The notes: generated by a model not told the origin, from the letters alone. Counted from the stretch's first letter, positions 42,172 through 52,000 are shown. The stretch: DNA of 64,000 nucleotides from CAKXIK01 sp050947015 (GCA_050947015.1 JBMNVT010000001.1:62001-126000), one strand, 5' to 3'. A program made the numbers and translations.

Positions 42172-42744
42172 ATGAGTTTGAAACATCGGAAGACAGTAAC
42201 AATGATATCGGTTGCCGCTGTGTGCGTTCTTGCAGCAGTCGGTGCCCTGCTCGCCGGTTATCAAATTTATCTGGAAAAGAAGCAGCAGGAATATTCTTTT
42301 ACGACTGACACCTATGAAATCACCGAAAGCGGAGACCTTCATGTTTCCGGGCCGGTGGATGCTCATCAGCTTGCCTCCAGCATTACAAAGCAGCTGAAAA
42401 GCGGCGAAACCGTGGAAATTGACTGCAAGAGGCTCGAAAGTATTTTTGGCGTTCAGGGGAACGAATGCAAATCCTTCAGCGTCTACCTTGCCAAAAAGGA
42501 CACCTCCGCATTTGAGGTGGCCGTGTTTGAATTTTCTTCCGCCGAACAAAAACAGGTTCTTCTGCAGGCGATTCAGCGGCGCAAGGCGCAAAAGCTTGCA
42601 AGCTTTCGGGAACTGAATCAGGCGGAGTATTCTCTGGTACAGCAGGCGGTTGTTGCGGAGCAGGATAGCTTTTTGTTGTTCGCCGTGTGCAGAACCCCGC
42701 AGAAGGCGCAGGATATTTTTCGCGAAGTGTTAAAAGGGAGTTGA
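42172..42744 (+). CDS. membrane-anchored DUF4358-like protein
   Basis: 190 residues from ATG 42172 after AAAGGG; the in-frame TTG/ATG upstream are less likely. One N-terminal membrane helix (ISVAAVCVLAAVGALLAGYQ), then an extracellular alpha/beta domain with two Cys (IDCKRLESIFGVQGNECKSF) and a repeated-helix part. The pattern resembles DUF4358. It precedes tRNA-Gly on the same strand. Confidence 0.65.
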   Translation: MSLKHRKTVTMISVAAVCVLAAVGALLAGYQIYLEKKQQEYSFTTDTYEITESGDLHVSGPVDAHQLASSITKQLKSGETVEIDCKRLESIFGVQGNECKSFSVYLAKKDTSAFEVAVFEFSSAEQKQVLLQAIQRRKAQKLASFRELNQAEYSLVQQAVVAEQDSFLLFAVCRTPQKAQDIFREVLKGS

Positions 42745-42769
42745 AATTTTCAGCGGGATATGATATACT
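42741..42769 (+). promoter_or_regulatory. promoter of tRNA-Gly
   Basis: TTGAAA (42741-42746, overlapping the preceding stop codon) and TATACT (42764-42769) are 17 bp apart. The tRNA starts 13 nt after the -10. Confidence 0.75.
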
Positions 42770-42781
42770 AATCTCCGTTGT

Positions 42782-42855
42782 GCGGGTATAATTCATTGGT
42801 AGAATGCGACCTTCCCAAGGTTGATAGGTGGGTTCGATTCCCATTACCCGCTCCA
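42782..42855 (+). tRNA. tRNA-Gly(CCC)
   Basis: 74 nt with encoded CCA. Acceptor GCGGGTA/TACCCGC, D arm ATTC/GAAT, anticodon stem CGACC/GGTTG with loop TTCCCAA (anticodon CCC) and T arm with TTCGATT. Reads GGG codons. Confidence 0.97.
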
Positions 42856-42864
42856 TGTCTGGTT

Positions 42865-42897
42865 GCGCGCAGATGTTTGGTCTGCGCGCGCTTTTGT
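42865..42897 (+). terminator. terminator after tRNA-Gly
   Basis: GCGCGCAGA (42865-42873) pairs with TCTGCGCGC (42881-42889), followed by GCTTTTGTTT. Confidence 0.8.
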
Positions 42898-42969
42898 TTG
42901 CACGGGAGGGAATCTGCGTTGGCCCGCGTCTAACTGCCGGGTGACCGCTGCTTATGCAGTAAAAAATTC

Positions 42970-42998
42970 TTGCAAAACAGAGAAGAATCCGCTATAAT
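42970..42998 (+). promoter_or_regulatory. promoter of ECF S-component gene
   Basis: TTGCAA (42970-42975) and TATAAT (42993-42998) are 17 bp apart. Start near 43005, leaving about 120 nt of leader. Confidence 0.8.
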
Positions 42999-43004
42999 AA
43001 ATTT

Positions 43005-43125
43005 GTTGTTGTCGGCATGAAGCCGACCGGAATTCTGTCACAGAAACCGATATGCCATGAAGGCTGCCGTCCGATGGAGGAAAGGTGTCTTTGTGGCATT
43101 TTTCTGTTTGAAAAGGGGAACTGTG
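43005..43125 (+). promoter_or_regulatory. structured leader with competing helices, possible riboswitch
   Basis: A hairpin GTCGGC-ATGAA-GCCGAC (43011-43027) is followed by ACAGAAA (43040-43046), which can pair either with upstream TTCTG (43033-43037) or with downstream TTTCTGT (43101-43107). The second choice also allows ATGCCA (43052-43057) to pair with TGGCAT (43094-43099). The AAAAGGGG ribosome site lies directly after. No known riboswitch class was recognised. Confidence 0.45.
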
Positions 43126-43674
43126 ATGATGAAGAACACAACAAAAAATCAGGTAACAAAGCTTGTCTTTTCAGCGCTGTGCGTGGCAATCGGCATTGTG
43201 CTGCCGCTTGCATTTCACTCGGTGCCGAACGGCGGTTCTGTTTTCCTGCCGATGCATATCCCGGTGCTGCTTTGCGGGTTAGTGGCGGGGCCGGTCTATG
43301 GGCTGGTCTGCGGCGCACTGACGCCGCTGCTCTCGTCCCTGATGACAGGGATGCCGCCCGCGGCCGTTTTGCCGGGAATGCTTTGCGAGCTGGCGGCTTA
43401 TGGCCTTGTGACCGGATTGTTGCTGCGTTTTGTTCAAACAAAAAGCAAGGCGGCCAACCTGTGGATCTCACTGATCGGCGCCATGATCTGTGGGCGCGTG
43501 GTGAGCGGGCTGCTCAACGGATTGATCTTTCGTGCCGGGCAGTACACCCTGCAGATTTGGGTTACTGCGTCCTTTGTAACGGCGCTGCCCGGAATTGCCA
43601 TTCAGCTGGTTCTGATTCCGTTGCTGGTATTTGCGCTGGAACGCGCAAAGCTGGTTGAATTGAGCGCCTGCTGA
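43126..43674 (+). CDS. ECF transporter S component
   Basis: 182 residues from ATG 43126 after AAAAGGGGAA. Six membrane helices with the S-component blocks FLPMHIPVLLCGLVAGPVYG, LTPLLSSLMTGMPPAAVLPG and CELAAYGLVTGLL. S components bind a vitamin or similar micronutrient and use shared energising EcfAA'T units encoded elsewhere. The ligand is not clear from sequence; the leader may report it. Confidence 0.8.
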   Translation: MMKNTTKNQVTKLVFSALCVAIGIVLPLAFHSVPNGGSVFLPMHIPVLLCGLVAGPVYGLVCGALTPLLSSLMTGMPPAAVLPGMLCELAAYGLVTGLLLRFVQTKSKAANLWISLIGAMICGRVVSGLLNGLIFRAGQYTLQIWVTASFVTALPGIAIQLVLIPLLVFALERAKLVELSAC

Positions 43675-43700
43675 AAGCGAAGCGGTTTTTCATAAGAATC

Positions 43701-43757
43701 AAAAAAGCAGCGCCTCCTCCCGCGGGATCATTTTGCGGTGGGAGACGCTGCTTTTTG
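43701..43757. terminator. bidirectional terminator between S component and thioesterase
   Basis: AAAAAGCAGCG pairs with CGCTGCTTTTT, with an inner CCTCC/GGAGG-like pairing. T-run on both strands. Confidence 0.8.
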
Positions 43758-43779
43758 CGATTCGGTTTGAACGAGAATA

Positions 43780-44184
43780 CTATGCCTTATGAAAACCGGT
43801 AGTGGTGACCACGGCGACCGGCGTTCCGAGCTCGTCGGTGACATCGACGCGATAGCAGCAGGTGGAACGCCCATTTTTTACACAGACCGCGGTGGCGGAA
43901 AGCCGGCTGCCCTTTGGTGTGCCGAGAAAGGTAATGGAGGAGCTCAGCGATACGGTGCCGGGCTTCTGCCAGTTGGAGGCGACAGCGAACGCAAAATCAG
44001 CAAGCGTAAACGCCACGCCGCCCATCAGGGCGTTCATGGCGTTTTTATGACGCGGTGCAATCACAAGGCTGCAGGTGGCGGTATGATCGCCTATGGAATC
44101 GATCACTGCGCCGTTTTCGGTGGCGAAACGGTCATTTGCGAAGACATTGCGCACCCCTTCCAGTGTTTTTGTCATTTCTTCCAT
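43780..44184 (-). CDS. PaaI-family hotdog thioesterase
   Basis: 134 residues from ATG 44184 (GGAAAGAAG upstream). The hotdog core HKNAMNALMGGVAFTLADFA with SSSITFLGTPKG and STCCYRVDVTDE identifies the PaaI group, which hydrolyses acyl-CoA or aryl-CoA thioesters. Last gene of a four-gene minus-strand run that begins with the glycosylase at 46660. Confidence 0.85.
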   Translation of the reverse strand: MEEMTKTLEGVRNVFANDRFATENGAVIDSIGDHTATCSLVIAPRHKNAMNALMGGVAFTLADFAFAVASNWQKPGTVSLSSSITFLGTPKGSRLSATAVCVKNGRSTCCYRVDVTDELGTPVAVVTTTGFHKA

Positions 44185-44233
44185 ATCAAAACGCTTCTTT
44201 CCTGAAAAATGTATGGTGCGGCTGCGGACGCAA

Positions 44234-44641
44234 TTATTCCGTCTGCCGCAGAATTGCCTGTACGGCAAGCGCAATGGTCTCGGAAAACGGAAGTTCCGGC
44301 GTTCCGGCAACAAAAATATGGCACCGGTTCATGGGGATCAGTACCTTTTTCGCGCTGCTTTCGGAAACCGCAAGCGCCATCTTCGGTGTGATCTCGCCCA
44401 GCAGAGAATTGGCAGCCAGAATGCCGATCGGCCCGGTAATCACGTCGGCTTTGGCGGCATTGACCACCACGGGGTTTTCGCCGGTCGCCCCTGCGTCGGC
44501 GCCGGCTTTCATCATTGCGGCAGTGGCGGTGGTGTTGGTGCCGATGGCGACGACGGTGCCGGCAAAGCCTGCCGTGCGCAGCTGTTCCACAATAGCGCGT
44601 CCGATCCTGCCTCCTTGTCCGTCAATAACGAGAACCGTCAT
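44234..44641 (-). CDS. DUF3842 family protein
   Basis: 135 residues from ATG 44641 (GAAGGG upstream). It has a Rossmann-like start (VLVIDGQGGRIGRAIVEQLR), the block VAIGTNTTATAAMMKAGADA and ends with a helix. DUF3842 is common in clostridia and its function is unknown; the glycine loop suggests nucleotide binding. Confidence 0.8.
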   Translation of the reverse strand: MTVLVIDGQGGRIGRAIVEQLRTAGFAGTVVAIGTNTTATAAMMKAGADAGATGENPVVVNAAKADVITGPIGILAANSLLGEITPKMALAVSESSAKKVLIPMNRCHIFVAGTPELPFSETIALAVQAILRQTE

Positions 44642-44714
44642 GGTGCAGCCCTTCTTTTCTGAAAATTTGCATTTATTATAACAGCAGCCGCGCGAAAACG
44701 CAACGGACGGCAAA

Positions 44715-45779
44715 TCAGCCTTCCCGGTAATCCTGCAGGGCGGCTGTGAGTGCGTCCATTTCGCTGTCGGTGCCGACGGTGATGCGAAGAAAACGGTCAA
44801 GCGGCGGCGCGGAAAAATAGCGCACGAGGATATGATTTTGCTTCAGATAAGCAAAAAGCTTTGCGGCGGAATATTCCGGATGTGTTACAAACAGAAAATT
44901 CGAACGGGAATCCGGCATGGAAAATCCAAGCGCCCGCAGTTCTGCGGCGGTTCGTTCACGCGTGGCTTCAATTTTTTTAACGGTGTTTTCAAAATATTCC
45001 CGGTCATCAAGGGCGGCTGCTGCACCCGCAATGGCAAGCCGGTCGAGCGTATAGGAATTAAAGGAATTCTTGACGCGGTCCAACCCCTCGATCAGCTCAC
45101 GACTGCCTGCCGCAAAGCCGACCCGAAGTCCTGCCAGCGCACGGGATTTGGAAAGGGTCTGTACCACCAGCAGATTGTCATACTTCCCGATCAGTCCAAT
45201 GGCGCTCTCGCCGCCAAAATCAACATAGGCCTCGTCCACCAAAACGACCTCGTCGGGGTGCGCCTGCAGAATCCGCTCGATGGTGCCGAGCGGGAGAAAG
45301 CGCGTTGTGGGTGCATTCGGGTTCGCCAGCACGATGCCGCGGCTGCCGGGCTTTAAAAAGCCGGCAAGATTGACTGAAAAATCCTCCGTCATTGCAACCG
45401 CTTCATACGGAATTTGGTACAGCCCGCAATATACCGGGTAAAAGCTGTAGGAAACAGCGGGAAAACGCAGCGTTCCGTCGCCGAAAAAAGCCTGAAATGC
45501 CGTTGCAAGCACCTCGTCGGAGCCGTTGCCGACAAAAACCTGTTCCGGTTCAATTCCGTTCAGGCGTGCAAAAGCGCGCCGTACCGCAGAGGCATCCGGA
45601 TCCGGATACAGCCGCAGCAGGCTGTTGTTGGCGGCGGCAATTGCTTCGGTTACTCTGGGAGAAGGCGGATAGGGGCATTCGTTGGTATTCAGCTTAATAA
45701 ACGTTTCGCCGTCCTTTGGCTGTTCCCCAGGGGTGTAGGGGGAAAGCGCGGCCGTTCTTTTGTTCCAGAATCTGCTCAT
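44715..45779 (-). CDS. hisC: histidinol-phosphate aminotransferase
   Basis: 354 residues from ATG 45779 (GGAAGAA upstream). Class-I/II PLP enzyme: IKLNTNECPYPPSPRV at the start, GNGSDEVLATAFQAFF, NPNAPTTRFLP, LVDEAYVDFGG, and the PLP lysine in TLSKSRALAGLRVG. It makes histidinol phosphate from imidazole-acetol phosphate. No other his gene lies here, so it may also serve another amino-acid transfer (HisC/CobD/aromatic group). Confidence 0.88.
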   Translation of the reverse strand: MSRFWNKRTAALSPYTPGEQPKDGETFIKLNTNECPYPPSPRVTEAIAAANNSLLRLYPDPDASAVRRAFARLNGIEPEQVFVGNGSDEVLATAFQAFFGDGTLRFPAVSYSFYPVYCGLYQIPYEAVAMTEDFSVNLAGFLKPGSRGIVLANPNAPTTRFLPLGTIERILQAHPDEVVLVDEAYVDFGGESAIGLIGKYDNLLVVQTLSKSRALAGLRVGFAAGSRELIEGLDRVKNSFNSYTLDRLAIAGAAAALDDREYFENTVKKIEATRERTAAELRALGFSMPDSRSNFLFVTHPEYSAAKLFAYLKQNHILVRYFSAPPLDRFLRITVGTDSEMDALTAALQDYREG

Positions 45780-45841
45780 CGGTATTCTTCCTTTCCTGTC
45801 TCTGCGGACAGCCCGGCGGCGAGGCGTTCGGACTGTATTCC

Positions 45842-46660
45842 TTATTTCAGCTTGATGGCGCGGCAGTAGCAGAACAAATATTGCTGCGCGATCCCTGCGT
45901 GTGGGCCAAAAAAGTCGGGTGCTTTTCCCGGAAAAAGCTGTGCCATTGCGCGCCCGATCCAAACATCCACCGGAAAGGCCTCAAGCCGTCCGCAGCCGTA
46001 CAGCAGCACACACTCGGCCACCTTGGGGCCGACGCCGTTAACGGTCTGCAGCATCCGGCGCGCCTCGGGCAACGGCGCTTCTGCCAGAACCGAAAGCGGC
46101 AGAGCACCGGACGCGACCTTCTGCGCGGCATCCAGAAGGTATTTCGCGCGGAAGCCGCTGCGCAGCGGGGCAAGCGTTTCGGGGGTCTGTGCGGCGAGCG
46201 TCTGCGGGCCGGGAAAAGAAAAATGTCCCTTGCCGCAGGGTTCGCCGAACAGCTTGCACAGACGGGCAATGATCCCTTTGATGCGTGGAATGTTGTTATT
46301 TTGCGAAATGATGAAGGAGCAAAGCGTTTCCCACGGATCCTGGCGGAGGATGCGCACGCCGGGTACAAGCGCGCAGGCTTGTCGCATAACGGGGGAAAGC
46401 GCGGCGAGTTCCCGGGCAATGGCGCCGTAATCGCGTTTCAGGTCAAAATACTGCGGAAAACCGAGCGATGCAAAATCCTGCGGAGCAACGCCGCTTACGA
46501 CCAGCTGTTCTTCCCGACGGAGAACGTTCAAAACTTTTCCCGACACAATGCCGCAAAAGGAGCCGTCCGGCTGTTCATCCCAGCGAAAGCACTGTCCGCT
46601 TAAAAAGGTGTCCGGCGGAGAAAAGCCGTTTGCGGGCAGAATGGTTTGTTGGGTGTTCAA
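45842..46660 (-). CDS. 8-oxoguanine DNA glycosylase (OGG1-type)
   Basis: 272 residues. The N-terminal OGG1 domain has SGQCFRWDEQPDGS. The catalytic HhH-GPD part has SFIISQNNNIPRIKGIIARL, then NGVGPKVAECVLLYG with the catalytic Lys and the Asp in FPVDVWIGR. It removes 8-oxoguanine and nicks the strand. First gene of the run continuing to hisC. Confidence 0.9.
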   Translation of the reverse strand: MNTQQTILPANGFSPPDTFLSGQCFRWDEQPDGSFCGIVSGKVLNVLRREEQLVVSGVAPQDFASLGFPQYFDLKRDYGAIARELAALSPVMRQACALVPGVRILRQDPWETLCSFIISQNNNIPRIKGIIARLCKLFGEPCGKGHFSFPGPQTLAAQTPETLAPLRSGFRAKYLLDAAQKVASGALPLSVLAEAPLPEARRMLQTVNGVGPKVAECVLLYGCGRLEAFPVDVWIGRAMAQLFPGKAPDFFGPHAGIAQQYLFCYCRAIKLK

Positions 46661-46838
46661 TCGCAGCCACTCCTCTCAGTTTGTTTACAATTTATTTTAC
46701 CATAAAACCGGTGCTTTGTGGTAGAATGAAACTGTCGGAATTTCAGGAAGAAATTTCGTTTGTTTTAGTGAAGTATCACAGTGAAGCGAAAAGGCTTTCT
46801 GGCAACCATTTATGATGAAAAAGAGGACGGGATTCGAT

Positions 46839-47534
46839 ATGAGAGAAGATATTTGCAGCATTCCGGTCAGCGAGGTGTTTGCCCCGAAGGACGGATGCCC
46901 CATTTGCCGCATGGTTTCCACATTGGAGGAGCATCTTGTGGAATATATCACCGGAGCAGCCATGATGGAGCCGGACGTTCGTCAGGAAACCAATCGGACA
47001 GGCTTTTGCCCGGAGCATTTCCGGATGATGCTGGCGCGGCGAAACCGGCTTTCGGTAGCGTTGACGATGGAATCACACCTTAAAGAGCTGCAGCAGAATC
47101 TTGATTTTGGAGGAAAGGCGCCATCAAAAAATCAGCTGGCAGCTCTGCAGCTGGCGGCGGATGGCTGCTTTGTCTGCGACAAGGTGGAATGGGGGCTGCA
47201 GCGCCTGTTGACCGAGGTTTTTGTTCTTTGGCAGAAGGAGGAGGAGTTTCGCGGGCTGTTTTCGGAGCAAAGCGGGTTTTGTCTTCCGCATGCCGCGCGG
47301 CTCCTTTCGCAGGCGCAGAAAGAAATGCACCGCAAAGCGTATCCGGCGTTTGCGGCAGCCGTTGCTGCGGTTGCAAAAAAGCAGCTGGATGTGATTTCCA
47401 CCGATGTTTCCGGTTACTGCAAAATGTATGACTATCGTAATGCAGGCGGTGACTGGGGCAGCACAAAGGACTCCATCGAGCGTGCCATGCTGTTTTTAAC
47501 GGGAGAACCAGCCGTCCCCGGTGGACAAAACTGA
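46839..47534 (+). CDS. DUF6062 family protein
   Basis: 231 residues from ATG 46839 (GAGGACGGG upstream); ATG 46812 is possible but has no clear ribosome site. Two pairs of metal-site-like motifs occur: CPICRMV with FCPEHF, and CFVCDK with FCLPHA, each likely binding zinc. The rest is helical. The family is widespread in clostridia and its role is unknown. Confidence 0.8.
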   Translation: MREDICSIPVSEVFAPKDGCPICRMVSTLEEHLVEYITGAAMMEPDVRQETNRTGFCPEHFRMMLARRNRLSVALTMESHLKELQQNLDFGGKAPSKNQLAALQLAADGCFVCDKVEWGLQRLLTEVFVLWQKEEEFRGLFSEQSGFCLPHAARLLSQAQKEMHRKAYPAFAAAVAAVAKKQLDVISTDVSGYCKMYDYRNAGGDWGSTKDSIERAMLFLTGEPAVPGGQN

Positions 47535-47600
47535 CAGAGGCTTTACAAAAAGTTTTCAATTGCGGTTGACATAATTTCAGATCGACGGAGCTTTGAACAG

Positions 47601-47723
47601 TTCTCCACAATCATTTTTCCGGATTTTCCACTTGGCCGGTTCCGAGCGTTCGGACATGTTTCCACATGATTTCTCAACATTCTCCACAGAGTTTTCCACA
47701 TTGACCGTGTCGTCTGTGGAATT
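47601..47723. promoter_or_regulatory. cluster of DnaA-box-like 9-mers
   Basis: Within the gene-free stretch 47535-47868: TTCTCCACA at 47601-47609 and 47680-47688, TTTTCCACA at 47692-47700 (fits TTWTNCACA), TTTTCCACT at 47624-47632, GTTTCCACA at 47658-47666, TTCTCAACA at 47671-47679 and, inverted, TGTGGAATT at 47715-47723. The dnaA/dnaN genes are not nearby. It could be a DnaA titration or reactivation site. Confidence 0.5.
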
Positions 47724-47868
47724 ACAGCTCGTATAATTGGGGTAATCTGTAAAATACAGCTTGTACGCGGGAGTTGCTCCGGCACGGCGGCGTCAAAATG
47801 AATATTTTTCCGGCAGCGGGCCAAGACTATGCATGAATGGAAAACGATTGCCGGAAAGGGGAATGCAG

Positions 47869-48132
47869 ATGATTCGCGGAATTAACCGGCAAATCATTGA
47901 GGTTAATGATACCGAAAGCGATTATTTTGAACGGGCGCTCTTTTTTGTCAGCCCGGATTACTGCGACGCAGAACGGGCGGTTCTGGAGCATGAGGCGAGG
48001 CGTGCGCTCAAACGGCTGGGAGAGCCGACCGGGGTACGTCGACGCAGGAAACGCATCTGGCTGTGGGGGCGCCTTTTTCTTGCGGCCTTGTGCGGCGCAG
48101 CCCTTGCTGCGCTTTTTTTCTGGCTGGCGTAG
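47869..48132 (+). CDS. small tail-anchored protein of unknown function
   Basis: 87 residues from ATG 47869 after GGAAAGGGGA. Soluble N-terminal part (EVNDTESDYFERALFFV, ERAVLEHEARRALKRLGE), an Arg-rich stretch and a C-terminal membrane helix (GRLFLAALCGAALAALFFWL). No family recognised. Confidence 0.6.
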   Translation: MIRGINRQIIEVNDTESDYFERALFFVSPDYCDAERAVLEHEARRALKRLGEPTGVRRRRKRIWLWGRLFLAALCGAALAALFFWLA

Positions 48133-48179
48133 GGCAGGGCTGCGCTGTGGTTTCTGCCCGCAAAATTCCGCAATTTCTT

Positions 48180-48208
48180 TTGCGCTTGTCCGGTGGATAT
48201 GCTATAAT
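48180..48208 (+). promoter_or_regulatory. promoter of rlmB
   Basis: TTGCGC (48180-48185) and TATAAT (48203-48208) are 17 bp apart. GGAAGGA and the ATG at 48253 follow. Confidence 0.6.
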
Positions 48209-48252
48209 AATTCCGTATTCGTATAAACTAATGCGGAAGGAACGATTTGGAT

Positions 48253-49038
48253 ATGAAAATGGAACAGAACGGCGGGGATCAGCGACCGGAACGTGGTGAG
48301 GATATTATTGCAGGGCGCAATGCGGTGGCGGAAGCGCTGCGCGCCGGACGAAGCATCGACAGTATTCTGGTAGCGCGCGGCGAACGTTCGGGTTCGGTTG
48401 CCGCCATTGCTGCCAAAGCAAAACAGAAAAATATTCCGGTCAAGGAAACAGATCCCCGCAAACTGGATTTTCTTTGCGGCGGTGCGGTGCATCAGGGCAT
48501 TGCAGCCGTTGCCGCGGTGGTGGAAACGGTGGAGTTGGAGGATCTGTTCCGCCATGCGGAGGAAAAGGGCGAAGCGCCGTTTTTTGTGATTGCCGACGAA
48601 GTCGAGGATCCGCATAATCTCGGTGCGTTGATCCGTTCCGCCGAAGCAGCCGGCGCGCACGGGATGATCATTCCAAAGCGGCGTGCCGCAGGGCTGACGT
48701 ATGCTGTCGGCAAAGCGTCCGCCGGTGCGGTGGAGTATCTGCCAGTTGCCCGGGTGACGAATCTGGCTGCCGCAATTGAGGAGATCCAACAGCGGGGCGT
48801 TTGGGTGTATGCCGCAGATATGGATGGTGAACCGTGGTGTACGGCGAACCTGACCGGCGGGCTGGCGCTGGTGGTTGGCGGCGAGGACCGCGGCGTTGGC
48901 CGTCTGATTAAGGAAAAATGTGACGGTGTGCTTTCGCTGCCGATGTGTGGGCAGATCAATTCACTCAACGCGTCGGTTGCAGGTGCAATTCTAATGTATG
49001 AAGCCGTTCGGCAGCGTCTTGGCCTTAAGGCTCGCTGA
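48253..49038 (+). CDS. rlmB: 23S rRNA (guanosine-2'-O-)-methyltransferase, RlmB/SpoU family
   Basis: 261 residues from ATG 48253. N-terminal substrate-binding domain (GRNAVAEALRAGRSIDSI) and a knotted SpoU domain with motifs DEVEDPHNLGALIRSAEAAG, VGGEDRGVGRL and LPMCGQINSLNASVAGAI. It methylates the ribose of a guanosine in 23S rRNA, probably G2251. The start may be two codons later. Confidence 0.88.
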   Translation: MKMEQNGGDQRPERGEDIIAGRNAVAEALRAGRSIDSILVARGERSGSVAAIAAKAKQKNIPVKETDPRKLDFLCGGAVHQGIAAVAAVVETVELEDLFRHAEEKGEAPFFVIADEVEDPHNLGALIRSAEAAGAHGMIIPKRRAAGLTYAVGKASAGAVEYLPVARVTNLAAAIEEIQQRGVWVYAADMDGEPWCTANLTGGLALVVGGEDRGVGRLIKEKCDGVLSLPMCGQINSLNASVAGAILMYEAVRQRLGLKAR

Positions 49039-49093
49039 ACGTTTCATGCAGACTGTTGATTCCATATGACCGAAAGGAAGGGACTGGTCATTT

Positions 49094-52000
49094 ATGATGG
49101 AAAATTCGCGCGATCCGCGCTTTTTGATAGAAGACGTTTCCGAAGAGACGAATTCTCCGAAGAAACAGAGCCCTACGGATGAGCAGAGCTTGTCCGATGA
49201 AGAGAAAACGGAGACACAAAATTCTCAGCAGAAACAGGGTTCTTCCGAGGTGCAGAATTCTGCAGAAGCGCAGGATTCCTCGGAAACGCAGCAATCGCCG
49301 GAAGAAGAAAGTCCTTTGCCGACCGATTTTTACCGCCCGACGCCCGGGCAAAGCGAATATTCGTATCTGTTCGGCGAGCAGGAAGAAATTGATCCGTATG
49401 ATTATGTGATGGAAAAGGTTCAGAATAGAAAAAAGACCCGCCTGCCTCAGCAGGAACAGCAGGAGCCGTCCGAACCCGGCGCCGAAAAGGCGACGGAGCG
49501 GAAACCGGCGAAGCCGCGCCCCACGGTGGAACGGGATCTTTCTCTGGAGAAACCTGCGGGAGAAGAAAAAAAGTCCCTGAGGGAATCCTTCAGCGAGCTG
49601 CTGCGCTGGGTGACCGGCGGCCTGCGGGCAGGCGGAGAGACTGTGCCAACGGAAAAAAGCGAAAAGCAGGAAAACGAAAAAACTGAAGAGCAGGCAGAAG
49701 ACGGACAAAAGCCGCCGGAGGATACTCCAGGGCAGCAGTCCGATGACTCCGCAACGGATCTCTTTGCCGCAGCGTCGCAGCATCAGTGGCAGGAAGCTTC
49801 CGTAACGGATATTCCGGAAGAGGAAGACGGAGCAAAACGGCCTGCCCCGCAGCATGAGCAGAATGATGCGGACTCAGCACCCGAAAAGAAGATGCCCGAA
49901 CGAGACACTCCCCCGGAGGAAGACCCCAAAGAGGCTTCAGTGAGAGATGTACTCACAGGGGAAGCAGCTTTGAAGGAAACGGTTGACGCAGAGATGCCGC
50001 CAGACCGGAAGGAGCCGTCGGAGGAAACACCCGGAACAGAAGCACCCGCCGAAGAAAAGACGCCCTTGCGTCAGGTGCAGGTGCTGCCGGTTGCGGAACC
50101 TGCGATGCGTCCCCGGCGTGTGCCGGACGCTGATTCTGTCCCTGCCGGACAAACGGAGCGTCGTGCGCTTTGTGTCGAGTTGGATGTTGACCGGCTGTTT
50201 TGCGGCGAGGAACTGCCGGAGATTCGTGTGGGCGCCGACGGGGAAGAGCTGTATGAGCTAAAGCTGGAATATGCCGCGCGGGCCGGAAAAGTTCAGGCGG
50301 TTCCGAAACGGACTTCCGCGCCGCGACTCCGTTTTCCTTTTCTGAACCGGAAACAGAGCAGAACGGAAGAGCCGCGGGCAGAAGCGGAAAAAACACGAAA
50401 TCAGGAAATCGTACATCATAAATCAGATCGGCAGCAGGAAAAACGGCCGGATGCCGAAATCGGGCGCAGGAACCATTCTGTCAGGCGGGAACCGACCACA
50501 AAATCCGGCGAAGACGGCAAAAGCGGAAAATCCGATTCTGCCGAGGAACATACCGCCCCGCCAGACAGCACAAAGGCGTTTCGTCAAAGGCTTTCAAAAG
50601 AAAGCAAAATCACCCTTTTTCGTCTGTTGGCGGTTGGTGCGATCGGGATTTTTCTTACAGTGCCCGCCGTCTGCGCCCGCGCAGACGTGCCGCTGGCCGC
50701 ATGGATTTCGCCCCGGCAGAGTCCGCGGATTTTTTCTCTGATCAATTTTGTCGGCATCGGCGTTTGCCTGCTGTTATGCCGCTCCGTTGTCACGGTTGGG
50801 CTGCTGAGCTTTTTTAAAGGACAAAAATCGGCCGGAGCGGACGGAGCGTTTTCAATCGCGGCGATTGCCTGCGCGCTGCAGGCGCTGGTCGGGATCATCC
50901 GCCCGGACGCCGTTGCAGCCGGCGATGTGTGGCTTTATGCGCCGGTTGGCGCGCTCGGGCTGTGCGGCAATCTGCTCGGCAAACTTTGCATGCTGCTGCG
51001 AACAAGGGAAAATTACGCGGAGCTTTGCGCAATGCCGGAAAGCTTTGCGCTGGCGAGATTGGAAGAAGAAAGCCGCGTGCAGAAAATGGTGGATGCCGAT
51101 GTGCCGGCCAGGCTGACGATTGGCGCAGTGAGTGCCATGCCTGAAAAAGGTTTTTTGCGCGGTGCTTTGGAAGCGGATTTGGGCGAGCGCAGCACGGAAC
51201 GCATTTTTGCGTTTGGTTTTTTTGGTGCGCTGGCAGCGGCGCTGATTTCTTTTTTTGCAACGCCCTCCAGCAGGTATGACGCGGCTCTGGCTTCTTACAC
51301 GGCGGTTTGCTGTCTCTGTGCGCCGTTTACGGCCACGCTGTCGGTGAATCTGCCGCTGAAACGTGCCTGCCGTGCTTTTCGCGGCAGCGGCGCGGTTGCA
51401 GTCGGCTGGCGTGCGGCCGATTTGTTCGGAGAAACCGGTTGCGTGGTACTTCGGGATGAGGAACTTTTTCCCGCGGATGCCGTTGTGCTCAGCGGAATTA
51501 AAACATTGAGCGGCGGTCGGATAGACGACGTGATTCTGGATGCAGCGGCGCTTTTGCGGGAAGCGGGCGGACCCATGCGGACGGTATTTTACCGGGTGAT
51601 TCGCGGCCAGACAGGTATTTTACCGCGCGCCGAGCAGGTGGCGGCGGAGCAGGGGGGCTTTTCCGGCTGGGTGCAGGGCAGGCGGGTGTTTGTGGGCAGC
51701 GGCGAATTAATGGCTGCGCACGGGATTACGCCGCCCTCGAGTGATTATGAGGCAAAAAATTGTCCAGAAGGAACCATCCCGGTATATCTGGCCCGGGGCG
51801 GAGAGCTTTGCGCACTGTTCACAGTGGAATATCATGCGGATCCCGTTCTTTGCGGCGCGCTGCAGCGGTTGGTGCGCTGCGGCGGCGATGTTGCCGTGCT
51901 GACAACGGACAGCAACCTTTCGGCTGAAATGATTGCCGAAAAGTTTTCCGTACCAGAAAGCTCTGTGACAATTGTGCCCGATGTTCAGGAGCTGCATGCG

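Noticed and set aside
47535..47868. Chromosomal origin oriC
   Set aside because: dnaA, dnaN or gidA-type neighbours are absent; only a DnaA-box-like cluster can be claimed.
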